Made by a program: the position numbers and the translations under genes. Positions 8,776 to 17,731 of a stretch of 64,000 nucleotides of DNA are shown piece after piece. The notes below the pieces were generated by a model that saw only the letters and a program-made list of their open reading frames with translations, had not been told where the DNA came from and searched no databases. Origin of the DNA: Ardenticatenaceae bacterium (GTDB lineage Bacteria; Chloroflexota; Anaerolineae; Promineifilales; Promineifilaceae); the NCBI GenBank assembly GCA_030065875.1, contig JASJCR010000016.1:58669-122668 (forward strand). Reading direction: 5' to 3'. The stretch's first letter is position 1. The number at the start of each line of letters is the position of its first letter.

Positions 8776-8945
8776 TATATTGGTGTATTGGTATATTTGT
8801 TATTGATTGTGAAGGTGGGTGGGCTTAGCTAAAATAACAGTTAAATAAATGCCTCAGTGTGAAATTTATACCCTGTTAAGAGGCTAATATACTAATAAAC
8901 CAATAACTAATACACCAATAAACCAATACACCAATAAACTAATAA
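8771..8945. repeat. AT-rich inverted array of CCAATA-type repeats
   Basis: Left arm 8771-8803 has repeated TATTGGTGTATTGGTATA; the right arm 8882-8945 carries the complement as about four degenerate units of ACACCAATAAACCAATA. About 80 bases of unique sequence lie between. It fills the gap between convergent genes and overlaps the last codons of the RmlC-like gene. A long cruciform or bidirectional terminator is possible. Confidence 0.75.
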
Positions 8946-9547
8946 CTATCTTTCTTGCCCAACACATAATCTCCCTCGGTGTAATCCCGACTGATAGACA
9001 AAGCTAAAGACGGCAGGGAATCAACCGGAATATCATCGAGGTTTGGATTGCGCAGGTCCCGATCTGACACAATTGGGTTGGCCACTCCCCAATCAATTGC
9101 CAGTGATTTATCATTCCAGGCGATGCCAAATTCATCCTGACTATCGTAATAATTGTCCACAATGTATGTCAACGTCACCCGATAGGTGAGGGTGGCAAAG
9201 CCATGCGCCACGCCGACGGGAATAAATAAGCCGAGTGGGTTGGCATCGCCGATGTCAATGGTTTCAACCTGGCGAAATGTGGGTGAATCCGGCCGAATAT
9301 CGACCAGTACAGCCCGAATCATGCCGCTGACCACATACCAGTAGTCAACTTGTTTGAAGTGATAGTGCAGTCCGCGAACCACATTTCCCATCGAATCTGA
9401 TCGATTTGTTTGGATGATTTTCCAGCTTCGTTGTGGGAACCATTCCTTGCGAAATGTCTCCATAAAGCGTCCTCGATCATCACCAAATGCTTTTAGATGA
9501 GCGGTATAAACTCCTAAAATATTCTCTGATTGGTTTATTGTAGCCAT
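8939..9547 (-). CDS. dTDP-4-dehydrorhamnose 3,5-epimerase-like cupin (RmlC family)
   Basis: A 202-residue RmlC-type cupin, slightly longer than the usual 180. The signature VRGLHYH holds the catalytic His, and TYIVDNYYDSQDEFGIAWND matches the conserved nucleotide-sugar-binding and catalytic Tyr/Asp part. RmlC epimerises C3 and C5 of dTDP-4-keto-6-deoxyglucose. No rmlA, rmlB or rmlD is nearby, so it may be a stand-alone epimerase for another NDP-sugar. Its 3' end runs into the inverted AT-rich repeat. Confidence 0.85.
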   Translation of the reverse strand: MATINQSENILGVYTAHLKAFGDDRGRFMETFRKEWFPQRSWKIIQTNRSDSMGNVVRGLHYHFKQVDYWYVVSGMIRAVLVDIRPDSPTFRQVETIDIGDANPLGLFIPVGVAHGFATLTYRVTLTYIVDNYYDSQDEFGIAWNDKSLAIDWGVANPIVSDRDLRNPNLDDIPVDSLPSLALSISRDYTEGDYVLGKKDSY

Positions 9548-9663
9548 TACTTTGGGCGTTTCCCCACTTCTTAAAATTTTCTTTGGCTATGTTACCGGTT
9601 TGGATGATTGATTACAAATGCCGGCCATCAAAAGGGATTTCTTAATATAAACGTGTAACATTA

Positions 9664-10908
9664 ATGTTGATGAAAAAAATAATTCCCTCTCATATTCGAT
9701 TGTGGCCTAGACGGCCGACCTTAATATTATTTTTGGCAATAATCGCTTCTTATTTTCTGTCTCCTTATCGGCAATTGGCCGCTCAAACAATTCCTGATTC
9801 AAAAGAACCAACAGAAATGTTTGCCGGTGATGTGGCAATCATTGGCTACAATGCCGGTCCGAATACGCAATTTTCATTTTTGCTGCTTGAGAATATCGCC
9901 AGCGGCACTACAATCCGTTTTACTGACAGCGGCTGGACGGACGATTTTGGGTTGGGAGCATCAGAAGGGGTATTTAACTGGACCGCACCACGCGATATGT
10001 GTGCTGGGAACGTCGTGGTGATTGAGCGCAGCACGGTGGAAATGACCGCTGGGCAAGATCAAATATTGGCTTACCAACGGCCGGAGGACGGCCAGATCAA
10101 CTTTCTTTACGGACTAAACAGCGTGACCGGTGATTTGGGTTGGCAGGTAGACGGTTTGAGTGACAATCATTCTGCAATCCCCATTGGCTTAGCTGAGGGG
10201 GAGACTGCGATCTCTCTTGGTGGGCCTCCTTTTGCTATTTATAACGGCCCCAAAACCGGCACCAAAGCATCATTATTGACGGCGATTGCCAACAACAACA
10301 ATTGGTTGACCTCGGCTGATCAACCCCAAATTTTGCCGTTCACTTCATTTATGGTGACCGACGCGTCCCCTTGTGAAATATGCAATATCTCGCTGGGCCA
10401 AACTTATGACTTTGTAGGTGGTTTTTCAGCAGAAATCGTTTCGTTGGGTCGTTTTGTCTCTCTACGGTGTGTGGAGGTTGCTTTTCAGCCGCAGCAGCAC
10501 CCTTCCGGTGATCGTGATGTGCGCTACACCCTTGATCCCCTTCACTGGAAAGTCACAACCAAACCGCCCAACGCCATCGGTTTTCAGGCGCACGTGACGC
10601 TCAATTCTATGCGGCCGGTTACCGATCGGGATCGAATTTGCCAGTTAATCGCCACAGCCCCGGTTCAGTGGGAGTGTGTCTTGCCCACCGGTTTTTTTGA
10701 AGATGAAATTACATTGCGGAATTTTTCCCAATTTTATGATCTGTCAATCGGCCGGACGGCAAATCCGGTTGAAGAAGTTGAGGAGACTCGCTGGGATGAA
10801 AATCCGCAGTTTTTGTGGGCATTTTTAGCCATCAGCGGCTTTGGATTGCTCGTACTTCTTGTAATTTTGATCTGGCTAATGAACCAAAATCGCTATCGCG
10901 GCCGTTGA
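9664..10908 (+). CDS. Secreted, C-terminally anchored protein with lamin-tail-nuclease-like N-domain
   Basis: A 414-residue protein with a hydrophobic signal segment (about residues 18-36), an extracellular region, and a C-terminal transmembrane helix (about 384-404) followed by a short basic tail. The first 200 residues, starting GDVAIIGYNAGP and continuing TTIRFTDSGW, resemble the domain found at the N-terminus of many secreted, nuclease- or lamin-tail-associated surface proteins. The later Cys-containing part is unrecognised. No catalytic motif is visible. The start may be Met1 or Met3 (9670); neither has a clear ribosome-binding site. Confidence 0.7.
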   Translation: MLMKKIIPSHIRLWPRRPTLILFLAIIASYFLSPYRQLAAQTIPDSKEPTEMFAGDVAIIGYNAGPNTQFSFLLLENIASGTTIRFTDSGWTDDFGLGASEGVFNWTAPRDMCAGNVVVIERSTVEMTAGQDQILAYQRPEDGQINFLYGLNSVTGDLGWQVDGLSDNHSAIPIGLAEGETAISLGGPPFAIYNGPKTGTKASLLTAIANNNNWLTSADQPQILPFTSFMVTDASPCEICNISLGQTYDFVGGFSAEIVSLGRFVSLRCVEVAFQPQQHPSGDRDVRYTLDPLHWKVTTKPPNAIGFQAHVTLNSMRPVTDRDRICQLIATAPVQWECVLPTGFFEDEITLRNFSQFYDLSIGRTANPVEEVEETRWDENPQFLWAFLAISGFGLLVLLVILIWLMNQNRYRGR

Positions 10909-10977
10909 AATCTATACCTTCCTGCTATAAACTAACTTGGCATGACCATAAAATAAACCACAATATCGGAGAATCAT

Positions 10978-11757
10978 ATGAGTTTTGATTTGGCCGCATT
11001 TGCCACAGCAGATGGTCTTATAGCGCTCGTTACCCTTTTGGCTTTGGAAGTAGTATTGGGAATCGACAACGTTATTTTTATTACAATTTTGGCTGACCGC
11101 CTCCCTGAAGAGGATAAGGCGAAAGCTCGTCAGAGGGGGATCGCCCTGGCCGTTGTCACCCGAATTTTACTGCTGCTCAGTATCTCCTGGGTTAAAAGTT
11201 TAGAAGGAACCGATCTGATTTTGGGCTTTTCAGGTAAAGATTTGATTCTTTTGGCGGGTGGGGTTTTTCTGATCGGCAAGAGCACGTACGAGATTCATGA
11301 AAAGCTCGAAGTGCACGACCAGACAGAAGCGCGAAAAGCACAGGCTGCAGCCACGCTTGGCGCGGTTATTACCCAGATTATTATCATCGATATTGTTTTT
11401 TCACTCGATTCCGTGATTACGGCCATAGGGATTACCGATGCCGTCCCGGTGATGATCGTGGCTATTCTCATTGCCGCGGCAGTAATGGTTTTTGCCGCTG
11501 GAGCAGTTAGCAGTTTTGTTAAGCGTCATCCAACGATGAAAATCTTAGCGCTGGCGTTCTTGATTTTGATTGGCACCCTGCTGGTGGTTGAAGGATGGAG
11601 TCCGGAATTGGCCCATGAGCTTCATATCAAGAATTATGCTTATTTTGCCATGGCTTTTTCGTTTGGTGTGGAACTCTTAAATATGCAGCTTCGCCGCACA
11701 AAAGCAGACCCGGTTCAATTACACAATCAATCTGAAATTGACAACGTGGTCACCTAG
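10978..11757 (+). CDS. TerC/YkoY-family integral membrane protein
   Basis: A 259-residue protein with seven predicted membrane helices. Conserved acidic residues within helices are visible: ALEVVLGIDNVIF near the N-terminus and IIIDIVFSLDSVITAIG in the middle, the two halves of the TerC signature. Members export or handle metal ions, notably manganese, often during insertion of secreted metalloproteins. The start has GGAGA upstream. No yybP-ykoY manganese riboswitch is visible in the 69-base leader. A strong terminator follows at 11806. Confidence 0.9.
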   Translation: MSFDLAAFATADGLIALVTLLALEVVLGIDNVIFITILADRLPEEDKAKARQRGIALAVVTRILLLLSISWVKSLEGTDLILGFSGKDLILLAGGVFLIGKSTYEIHEKLEVHDQTEARKAQAAATLGAVITQIIIIDIVFSLDSVITAIGITDAVPVMIVAILIAAAVMVFAAGAVSSFVKRHPTMKILALAFLILIGTLLVVEGWSPELAHELHIKNYAYFAMAFSFGVELLNMQLRRTKADPVQLHNQSEIDNVVT

Positions 11758-11805
11758 AAAGCAAAGATAGTTTTGCCCAATTTCACGACCTAGAAAATGA
11801 AAAGA

Positions 11806-11836
11806 AAAGGTCCGCAGGTTGAGGCGGACCTTTTTT
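11806..11836 (+). terminator. Rho-independent terminator
   Basis: AAAGGTCCGC pairs with GCGGACCTTT across a short AGGTTGAG loop and is followed by a T run. It ends the terC transcript and, with its A-rich 5' flank, can also work for the convergent adenosyltransferase gene. Confidence 0.88.
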
Positions 11837-11840
11837 ATTT

Positions 11841-12404
11841 TTACAGATGAGTGTCCCACAAGGGTTCAGGAACACTGCGTTCGTGGTTTTCATAGCGTGC
11901 CATGACAAACAGCAGATCAGATAGCCGATTGAGATAAGGAAGGACCCAATCGCCAACCGCCTCCTCCCGGGACAGGGAGACTACATCACGCTCCGCTCGA
12001 CGGCAGACCGTGCGGGCGACGTGCAAATGGGAGGAGCCAATTGATCCACCTGGAAGGATGAAGTTTTCCAACGGCCCTACAATGGCCGTTAACTCATCAA
12101 TTAAGGTTTCCAGTTTGAGGACGTGACGCTCTTCAATTTGAGGAATGCTGTATTTTTCCTTGTCTTCTTCGGTGAAACACAAATCGGAGCCAAGGTGAAA
12201 CAGCTCATTTTGGATGACGAGTAGGGAACTGCCCAATTTCTCAACCAGGCCGGCGGCTACAGCTACACCGATAAATGAGTTAAGCTCATCGACAGTTCCG
12301 TAGGCACTGACCCTCAATGATTCCTTTGGAACTTTGGTGCCGCTTCCAAGCGCGGTGAGACCTTTGTCTCCAGTTCGGGTATAAATTTTTGTTAATCTGG
12401 GCAC
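11841..12404 (-). CDS. Cob(I)yrinic acid a,c-diamide/cobalamin adenosyltransferase, PduO type
   Basis: About 187 residues. The N-terminal P-loop-like signature [11 protein letters not shown], then VDELNSFIG, and the helix RRAERDVV with the conserved Arg and Glu define PduO-type ATP:corrinoid adenosyltransferases. It transfers the adenosyl group from ATP to cob(I)alamin, giving coenzyme B12. The GTG start at 12404 is preferred over GTG at 12416: it has GGAG 6 bases upstream and yields [11 protein letters not shown], the usual family beginning. No other B12 gene or cobalamin riboswitch is adjacent. Confidence 0.92.
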   Translation of the reverse strand: MPRLTKIYTRTGDKGLTALGSGTKVPKESLRVSAYGTVDELNSFIGVAVAAGLVEKLGSSLLVIQNELFHLGSDLCFTEEDKEKYSIPQIEERHVLKLETLIDELTAIVGPLENFILPGGSIGSSHLHVARTVCRRAERDVVSLSREEAVGDWVLPYLNRLSDLLFVMARYENHERSVPEPLWDTHL

Positions 12405-12624
12405 ATCTATCTCCACATTTTCAGATTTTGACGTTTATTGTAGTAAAGGGTTATCGTTACTGTGGTCGATTATAAATCTATTGGTGTTAAAATTTGAGGG
12501 TTACCTAAAAAGATCTAACATGCATTTGATACGAATTAAACGGCTGGCAGTATTTCCCAGAATATAAAGAGGGGGTTTGAGATCGGCCCCTTTTAAATTT
12601 TCACCATTATTTTGAGGTAAAAAC

Positions 12625-12801
12625 ATGAGCAACGACAACATTAATATGGTTCAGGTATCTGAAACTGAAAATTTTTCTATATTTCGCACCCGTGATGAAG
12701 ACGGGGTGATTTATCACATAGAAATGGGTGGAATCACCCTCCATTTGATGCCGGAAGAGTGGGAAGAATTTGTGCTTCTTGTCAAGGGCGCGGATGGATA
12801 A
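12625..12801 (+). CDS. Small conserved-looking hypothetical protein, 58 aa
   Basis: A 58-residue acidic protein with ribosome-binding site GAGGT at 12614-12618. It contains an [16 protein letters not shown] stretch and a C-terminal [13 protein letters not shown] helix, the pattern of a small alpha/beta protein with a hydrophobic helix at its end. The reading frame has normal codon use. Its stop lies 26 bases before the preferred radC start, so it is likely cotranscribed with radC. I do not recognise a family. Confidence 0.7.
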   Translation: MSNDNINMVQVSETENFSIFRTRDEDGVIYHIEMGGITLHLMPEEWEEFVLLVKGADG

Positions 12802-12827
12802 TCTATGTGGTGACGGAGCATCTACAC

Positions 12828-13553
12828 GTGAATCAATCCAAATTAACAAACAATTTAGCTGATTATCAACTACGCATTTGCGACATGCCGGAGGATGAGC
12901 GGCCGCGGGAAAGGCTGACCCACGTTGGGGCTCAGGCATTGTCAACCAACGAGCTGTTGGCCATCATTTTACGCACCGGCAGCGGTTCGGAGTCATCTTT
13001 GCGGCTGGCCGAGCGCGTCTTGAGCAATTTTGAAAACCTGGCCGGTCTTGGACGGGCATCCGCGAGTGAACTGCGGGGGATCAAGGGGATTGGTCCAGCC
13101 AAAGCCGCGGAGATTCAGGCGGCGGTTGAGCTCGGCCGGCGAATGAGCATAACCGCCCCCATGGAGAAAATGCGCATCCATTCGCCAGCTGATGCGGCCG
13201 GGCTGTTGCAGTATGAGATGAGTTTACTTGAACAGGAGCACCTGCGGGTGATCTTGCTCGATACGCGGAATCAGGTCAAGCGAATCGAAAACGTTTATGT
13301 GGGCAGCTTGAACAGCGCCGTTGTTCGGGTCGGGGAGCTGTTTCGGCCGGCAATCCGCCACAACGCGGCCGCCCTGATTTTAGTTCACAACCACCCATCA
13401 GGTGACCCTTCACCCTCATCCGAGGATGTCAGGGTCACCCGCGAAGTCGTCAAGGCAGGCAAACTGCTCGATATCGATGTCCTCGATCACCTGGTGATCG
13501 GCCGCGGCCGATTTGTTTCCCTAAAAGAGCGCGGGTTGGGATTTAACGAGTAG
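12828..13553 (+). CDS. radC: RadC-family JAB/MPN metalloprotein
   Basis: A 241-residue protein near the usual RadC length. The N-terminal helix-hairpin-helix part ([14 protein letters not shown]) is followed by the JAMM domain with [15 protein letters not shown], the His-x-His...Asp zinc motif. RadC function is unsettled despite its DNA-repair name. The GTG at 12828 is preferred: it has GGAG 9 bases upstream. An in-frame ATG at 12759 would lie inside the preceding small gene and give an unlikely Cys-rich extension. Confidence 0.92.
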   Translation: MNQSKLTNNLADYQLRICDMPEDERPRERLTHVGAQALSTNELLAIILRTGSGSESSLRLAERVLSNFENLAGLGRASASELRGIKGIGPAKAAEIQAAVELGRRMSITAPMEKMRIHSPADAAGLLQYEMSLLEQEHLRVILLDTRNQVKRIENVYVGSLNSAVVRVGELFRPAIRHNAAALILVHNHPSGDPSPSSEDVRVTREVVKAGKLLDIDVLDHLVIGRGRFVSLKERGLGFNE

Positions 13554-13564
13554 ATAAAGCCGCC

Positions 13565-13587
13565 TGCGAAAATCGCAACCCTTTTTT
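13565..13587 (+). terminator. Weak terminator after radC
   Basis: Short hairpin TGCGAAAATCGCA followed by ACCCTTTTTT. The stem is only four base pairs, so this is a tentative call. Confidence 0.35.
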
Positions 13588-16231
13588 AGCGTCTAATCAT
13601 TGGCAGATAGAGATTTTGACCAATTGTTGGAGTTGGTGGAGGGGCTTCCCCAACCCCTAACTCGCGAAGCACCTGATAATAGGCGTTGCCCTCTTCGGGG
13701 ATGGTGATCGGTGTTGCTCCCGCAAAATTTTGACTATCTTCATAGTAAAACCCTGCTGAAGTGTGAAATTGCTGGCACGAAAATTGTGGAAATTGCTCGT
13801 TCTCGGCATATCCCTGACGGAAGCGGACAAAATATTGGCCGCTTGGCAAACCGGTTGTCATCTCTAAAGTATCATTTCCCCAGGGGAGGGTCATTAAAAA
13901 CCGGCCGAAAACGTCGTATAAATCGGCGTGGGATGTTGAATTAATTGACGTGTCATTATCTAACATATAAGTTGAAAAAGAGGCGGAACCGCCGGCCTGT
14001 ACGTCAAAGTCAGCTCGCGTAACTTCGCCGGCATTAACGGTGAGGGGCACCGCATTAGTAAAATTAAAGGTGCCACCGCTAAATTGACGAATGTGAGGCG
14101 GCTCCGGCAAAACTTCAACGATATATTTACCGGGTAGGAGATAATCAAAGAGAAATTTACTTCCCGGATTATAAGATGTAGTCATAGACTCAATTAAATC
14201 TCCACTTTCAGATAGGAGTCGCACCTGCGCTTTTCGTTCGTTTTTAAAGAAACTGTCAATAACTGTTCCTTCGATCTCACCACCGGGCTGTAAGGCAGCA
14301 TCGATGTCAATCACATCGGTCCCACTTTGCACCATAATTGATTGGCTAGCTCCAGGTGCGGCCACACCACCAAAATATTGAGACGCATAAAGAGACCCTA
14401 CCCCGCCGCTAAATTGAACCTTGTATTCTCCAGGGGGAACGTCAACGAGTTGATATTCACCATTGCTGCCGGTGCTCCCATAAATGCCAAAATGGGAAAC
14501 CTGACCGAGGGGGTTTTCAATAAGCAAAGAAATCCCGATATTTTCAAGTGGCTGTCCGGATGCTAAATCTGTCACAGAACCGGATATTGTGCTTCCTTTT
14601 TGTAATGCCAGATCAATATTTTCTTGATTGGCATCAACAATGGTAATCGGGTAAGTCAGAGGGGCGTAACCGGCTTTTTCAACCTTGATTTCATAACTCC
14701 CTGATTTTAATTTTTCAAACTGGAATGACCCGTCAACCGCCGAACTCATTGAAAATAATTGACGAGGAGATGCACAGGAATTGGCGTGATATAAGGTTAC
14801 ATTGGCATTTGCGATCGGATTGTTCAAATCAACAATAAACCCGGAAATTAAATATTCAGGCCCGAGGTCAATATTTATCTGGGTGATCTGGCCAGAAACA
14901 ATTTGAATCGGCTGGGCATCGCTGATGACCTGGCCATCCGGGTAGTATTCATATTGAAAACCCTCATCTTTTTGAAACTCTTTTAGCAATTCTACATAGA
15001 GATAGTAGTTGTCCGGTTCTAACGTGTCGAATAAAAATTCACCGGATGAATTTGTTCCTATACTTACACGACTTTCAAATCCCTTGCCTGGACCATCAAC
15101 CTCTGATTGTCGAACAAGATAAGCGTAAGCTTCATTAGAGGTAACCGCAAGGGCATTTCGCGTGACCGTGCCCATCAACTGCCCCGCCGGCTGCAGTGAA
15201 GCGGTAATTGTTTCGGTCATCCCAGACCCCACAGTGATCTTTGTGGCGCTATCAAGGTTGTTCTGATTCTGATAAAACTCCTGGAGATAACCCGAACTAC
15301 CCCCTATTCTGAGCGCGTAATCACCTGGTTTGTAGATGGGAACCCTAAAGTAACCGCTGCTGTCTGTATACTCCTGTTTAGACAATGGTTCGGTAGAAAC
15401 CAGCATATTTGGCAGTGGATTTCCGGTATCATCTCCAAAGATCGTTCCCTCGATATAGGAGATATCGCTGCTGTAAAAATCAAAATTTATGGTGATGGTT
15501 TCTGCCCCTGTGATTTGGATCGGCGTTGCCTCTTCAAACCAAAATTTCTGATTATAAACTGCTGAAAAATCATCAGCGGTCACTTGCAAATAGTACGTGC
15601 CCGGGGCGAGACCCACGATTTCGTATGGGTAATTGCCCTGCCAGGTAATGAGGGCTTCAAACGGATCGTCGAGGGAATCAAATAATTTGGCCTCTACACC
15701 GCTGCTCACTTCAACTCCGTCAATTTTGACGATGCCTTTGATCGCCGCTCCGGGCTGTAAACCAATATCGCCCAGATTTAGGTTTTGATTCTCGGTTAAT
15801 TGGTAAACACCAGCATCTTTTAGGTTTGTGCCATTTGTTAGATAGACGTTGCGATACGATTCTCGCAAATATGGAACATTAGTGCCTAAGAAGCGAAAAT
15901 CGGGCAGCCCGACAAAAATGCGGTAGTTATCAGCTACAGGCAGGTTGCCGGTTTGGAAGTTTCCGTCGCTGCCGGTGAGGGCCCCACCAATTTGCACCTC
16001 TCCTCTGTAGATACGGACTTGAAATCCTTCCAGAGGCAGATTTGTATCGGCCGCCACGACCCGGCCGCTGATCGTTTGGGCGGTGGGTACGGAAGGGTAG
16101 TAACTCTGCCGAGAGCTGTTCAAAGCCGAGACCGATTCAATATTGGATAAAGAAAAAAGCATTACCGCCATTGCTGAGACCGTAATGAATAGAAATGTTG
16201 AAAAACGTTTGATTTTAAATGTTGTGTTCAT
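13586..16231 (-). CDS. Large secreted protein of repeated carboxypeptidase-regulatory-like (prealbumin-type) domains
   Basis: An 881-residue protein with an N-terminal signal segment (ends near residue 35), followed by about eight beta-sandwich modules of 80-100 residues. Each has the pattern ISGxV...ANTxLPLxGxxV...DGxFxxxxLxPGxYxLxV, e.g. TISGRVVAADTNLPLEGFQV early on and TISGSVTDLASGQPLENIG midway. These modules fold like the regulatory domain of carboxypeptidases and occur in adhesins and surface proteins; no enzyme domain is present. The protein ends in a Pro/Thr linker and YLPMIRR, a tail I associate with secreted Chloroflexota proteins and a possible sorting signal. Confidence 0.8.
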   Translation of the reverse strand: MNTTFKIKRFSTFLFITVSAMAVMLFSLSNIESVSALNSSRQSYYPSVPTAQTISGRVVAADTNLPLEGFQVRIYRGEVQIGGALTGSDGNFQTGNLPVADNYRIFVGLPDFRFLGTNVPYLRESYRNVYLTNGTNLKDAGVYQLTENQNLNLGDIGLQPGAAIKGIVKIDGVEVSSGVEAKLFDSLDDPFEALITWQGNYPYEIVGLAPGTYYLQVTADDFSAVYNQKFWFEEATPIQITGAETITINFDFYSSDISYIEGTIFGDDTGNPLPNMLVSTEPLSKQEYTDSSGYFRVPIYKPGDYALRIGGSSGYLQEFYQNQNNLDSATKITVGSGMTETITASLQPAGQLMGTVTRNALAVTSNEAYAYLVRQSEVDGPGKGFESRVSIGTNSSGEFLFDTLEPDNYYLYVELLKEFQKDEGFQYEYYPDGQVISDAQPIQIVSGQITQINIDLGPEYLISGFIVDLNNPIANANVTLYHANSCASPRQLFSMSSAVDGSFQFEKLKSGSYEIKVEKAGYAPLTYPITIVDANQENIDLALQKGSTISGSVTDLASGQPLENIGISLLIENPLGQVSHFGIYGSTGSNGEYQLVDVPPGEYKVQFSGGVGSLYASQYFGGVAAPGASQSIMVQSGTDVIDIDAALQPGGEIEGTVIDSFFKNERKAQVRLLSESGDLIESMTTSYNPGSKFLFDYLLPGKYIVEVLPEPPHIRQFSGGTFNFTNAVPLTVNAGEVTRADFDVQAGGSASFSTYMLDNDTSINSTSHADLYDVFGRFLMTLPWGNDTLEMTTGLPSGQYFVRFRQGYAENEQFPQFSCQQFHTSAGFYYEDSQNFAGATPITIPEEGNAYYQVLRELGVGEAPPPTPTIGQNLYLPMIRR

Positions 16232-16490
16232 GTTCCCTACTTTGGATGTGTGCAGTGCGAATTAATAAGTGTTAATAACGTGATGTTTTCCCTGTGTATG
16301 TGAGAGAATAGGTTCCGAATAAGAGGACCCTTAAAATTATAGGTTTACTATTCATGGAATTCAATCCTTAGCTGTCATTTTTTGTACATGACTTTTATTA
16401 CTTTTTTTCCCTTTTACAGGTTAAAATCATTTTTTGAATTTCTATTTTGGTTCAAAATCCTGTTACGATTAACGCGAGATTCAGACATTT

Positions 16491-17699
16491 ATGGCAGATG
16501 TAAATATTTTAATTAATGGGGACATGGTGGAACCTTTTGCAGTCGTGCGCGATGACACCAAGCTGGTCTGCCCGGCCGGATGGGGACCGTGGTGGCAGCC
16601 GCGACCCAGCAAGCGCACCATCCCGGATTGGCAGTATCATCAGCCAACATTTCACCATCATTTTGTTGATGGACGGCTGGTGCCGGCCGTGTCTTCACCC
16701 TATGCGACCTTTGTGGGCGGCTTATTTCAACAGCTGCCCGCCGTGGCCGGGGAAAAATACGAAGTGGAAATTGACGTCATGGGGTGGTCAAGCGAATCGG
16801 AAACCGCCGGTGATCTTCGGGACGGTACAGACCTCAATGTCCAAATTGGGGTTGATCCTTCAGGTGGCGTTGACGGTGAAAGCCCGGTAATCGAATGGGG
16901 CCGCGTTCAGCAGCCCCTCGGCCGTTGGCAAACCCTGCGGCTGACGGTAACGGCCCAGGCCTCGATTATCACGTTGTTTTTAAAGGGGGCTCCCCATCTG
17001 CCAAAACGCCAGCAAACTATTTTTTGGCGGAATGCGGTGCTGCGGCCGGTCGGCCGGTATAAGCGCGGAACCAACATCGTCGGCAGCGGGGATACGCACA
17101 TTACCCTCGATCCGGAACGGCCGGAACCCGGTCAAACCGCCACGGTAACCGTCTCCTCACTGCGCAAGCTGCCCGATGGAGAATTATGGGCGTTTAAAGG
17201 GGTCACGCGCATTAAAAAGATCGAGGCGTTAGGCCAGCGTCAGCAAGATGATCGTCAGGTGTGGCAGTTTCAGGTCAATATCGATGGCGAAGGGCTCTTC
17301 GATTTGCGTTTTGTTGGAGATGGTGGGGCGCGACTTTACGCCCAGCGGCTGCAGCGTGTTGCTCGTGAGGTGCAAATTGTACCCAGCGGGGAGGCCCGCC
17401 TCGACTACACCCGCGTGTATGTGCTTCTGCCTCCCACGGCAGATGAAAAATGGCTTGTGGCCGCTGCTCGAGGAAGCTATCTCGGCCGCTATACGATCGG
17501 GTTCTCCGCCGACGATGCCGGCGTGGGAGACGTGCAGGATCGTCAGGTGATTGCCGTCAACCCCCACCATTGGGAAGAAACGCTGACCAGCGCCTGGTAT
17601 GAGCATCATTACCCAGGCACCCAATTTATCCCCGTTGTAGCCAATTCCCCTGAAGATTTGGAAGCCTGGCTAAAAGATTGGATGTACGAAACGATTTAA
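16491..17699 (+). CDS. Hypothetical beta-rich protein, carbohydrate-binding-like N-domain
   Basis: A 402-residue protein without signal peptide or membrane helix. The N-terminal 190 residues have the pattern of a galactose-binding/CBM-like jelly roll (VNILINGDMVEPF, then FQQLPAVAGEKYEVEIDVMGW, then GRWQTLRLTVTAQAS). A middle beta region follows, and the C-terminus (YVLLPPTADEKWLVAAARGSY onward) is unrecognised. No catalytic motif stands out. The gene is divergent from the large secreted protein gene; a 259-base AT-rich gap between them must hold both promoters. No clear ribosome-binding site. Confidence 0.65.
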   Translation: MADVNILINGDMVEPFAVVRDDTKLVCPAGWGPWWQPRPSKRTIPDWQYHQPTFHHHFVDGRLVPAVSSPYATFVGGLFQQLPAVAGEKYEVEIDVMGWSSESETAGDLRDGTDLNVQIGVDPSGGVDGESPVIEWGRVQQPLGRWQTLRLTVTAQASIITLFLKGAPHLPKRQQTIFWRNAVLRPVGRYKRGTNIVGSGDTHITLDPERPEPGQTATVTVSSLRKLPDGELWAFKGVTRIKKIEALGQRQQDDRQVWQFQVNIDGEGLFDLRFVGDGGARLYAQRLQRVAREVQIVPSGEARLDYTRVYVLLPPTADEKWLVAAARGSYLGRYTIGFSADDAGVGDVQDRQVIAVNPHHWEETLTSAWYEHHYPGTQFIPVVANSPEDLEAWLKDWMYETI

Positions 17700-17731
17700 G
17701 CGACCTGCCTAAATGGCCGCAAAGTTAAGGT

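Noticed and set aside
10909..10977. yybP-ykoY manganese riboswitch before the TerC gene
   Set aside because: TerC/YkoY genes are classic targets, but the leader is only 69 bases and lacks the conserved GGGGAGUA-type loops.
12405..12624. Cobalamin riboswitch before the PduO-type gene
   Set aside because: The gap is about 220 bases, but no B12-box (GCCACTG) or expected helices are seen in the minus-strand leader.
12759..13553. radC starting at ATG 12759
   Set aside because: That start lies in the middle of the small upstream gene in another frame and would add Cys-rich residues not typical of RadC; GTG at 12828 has a ribosome-binding site.
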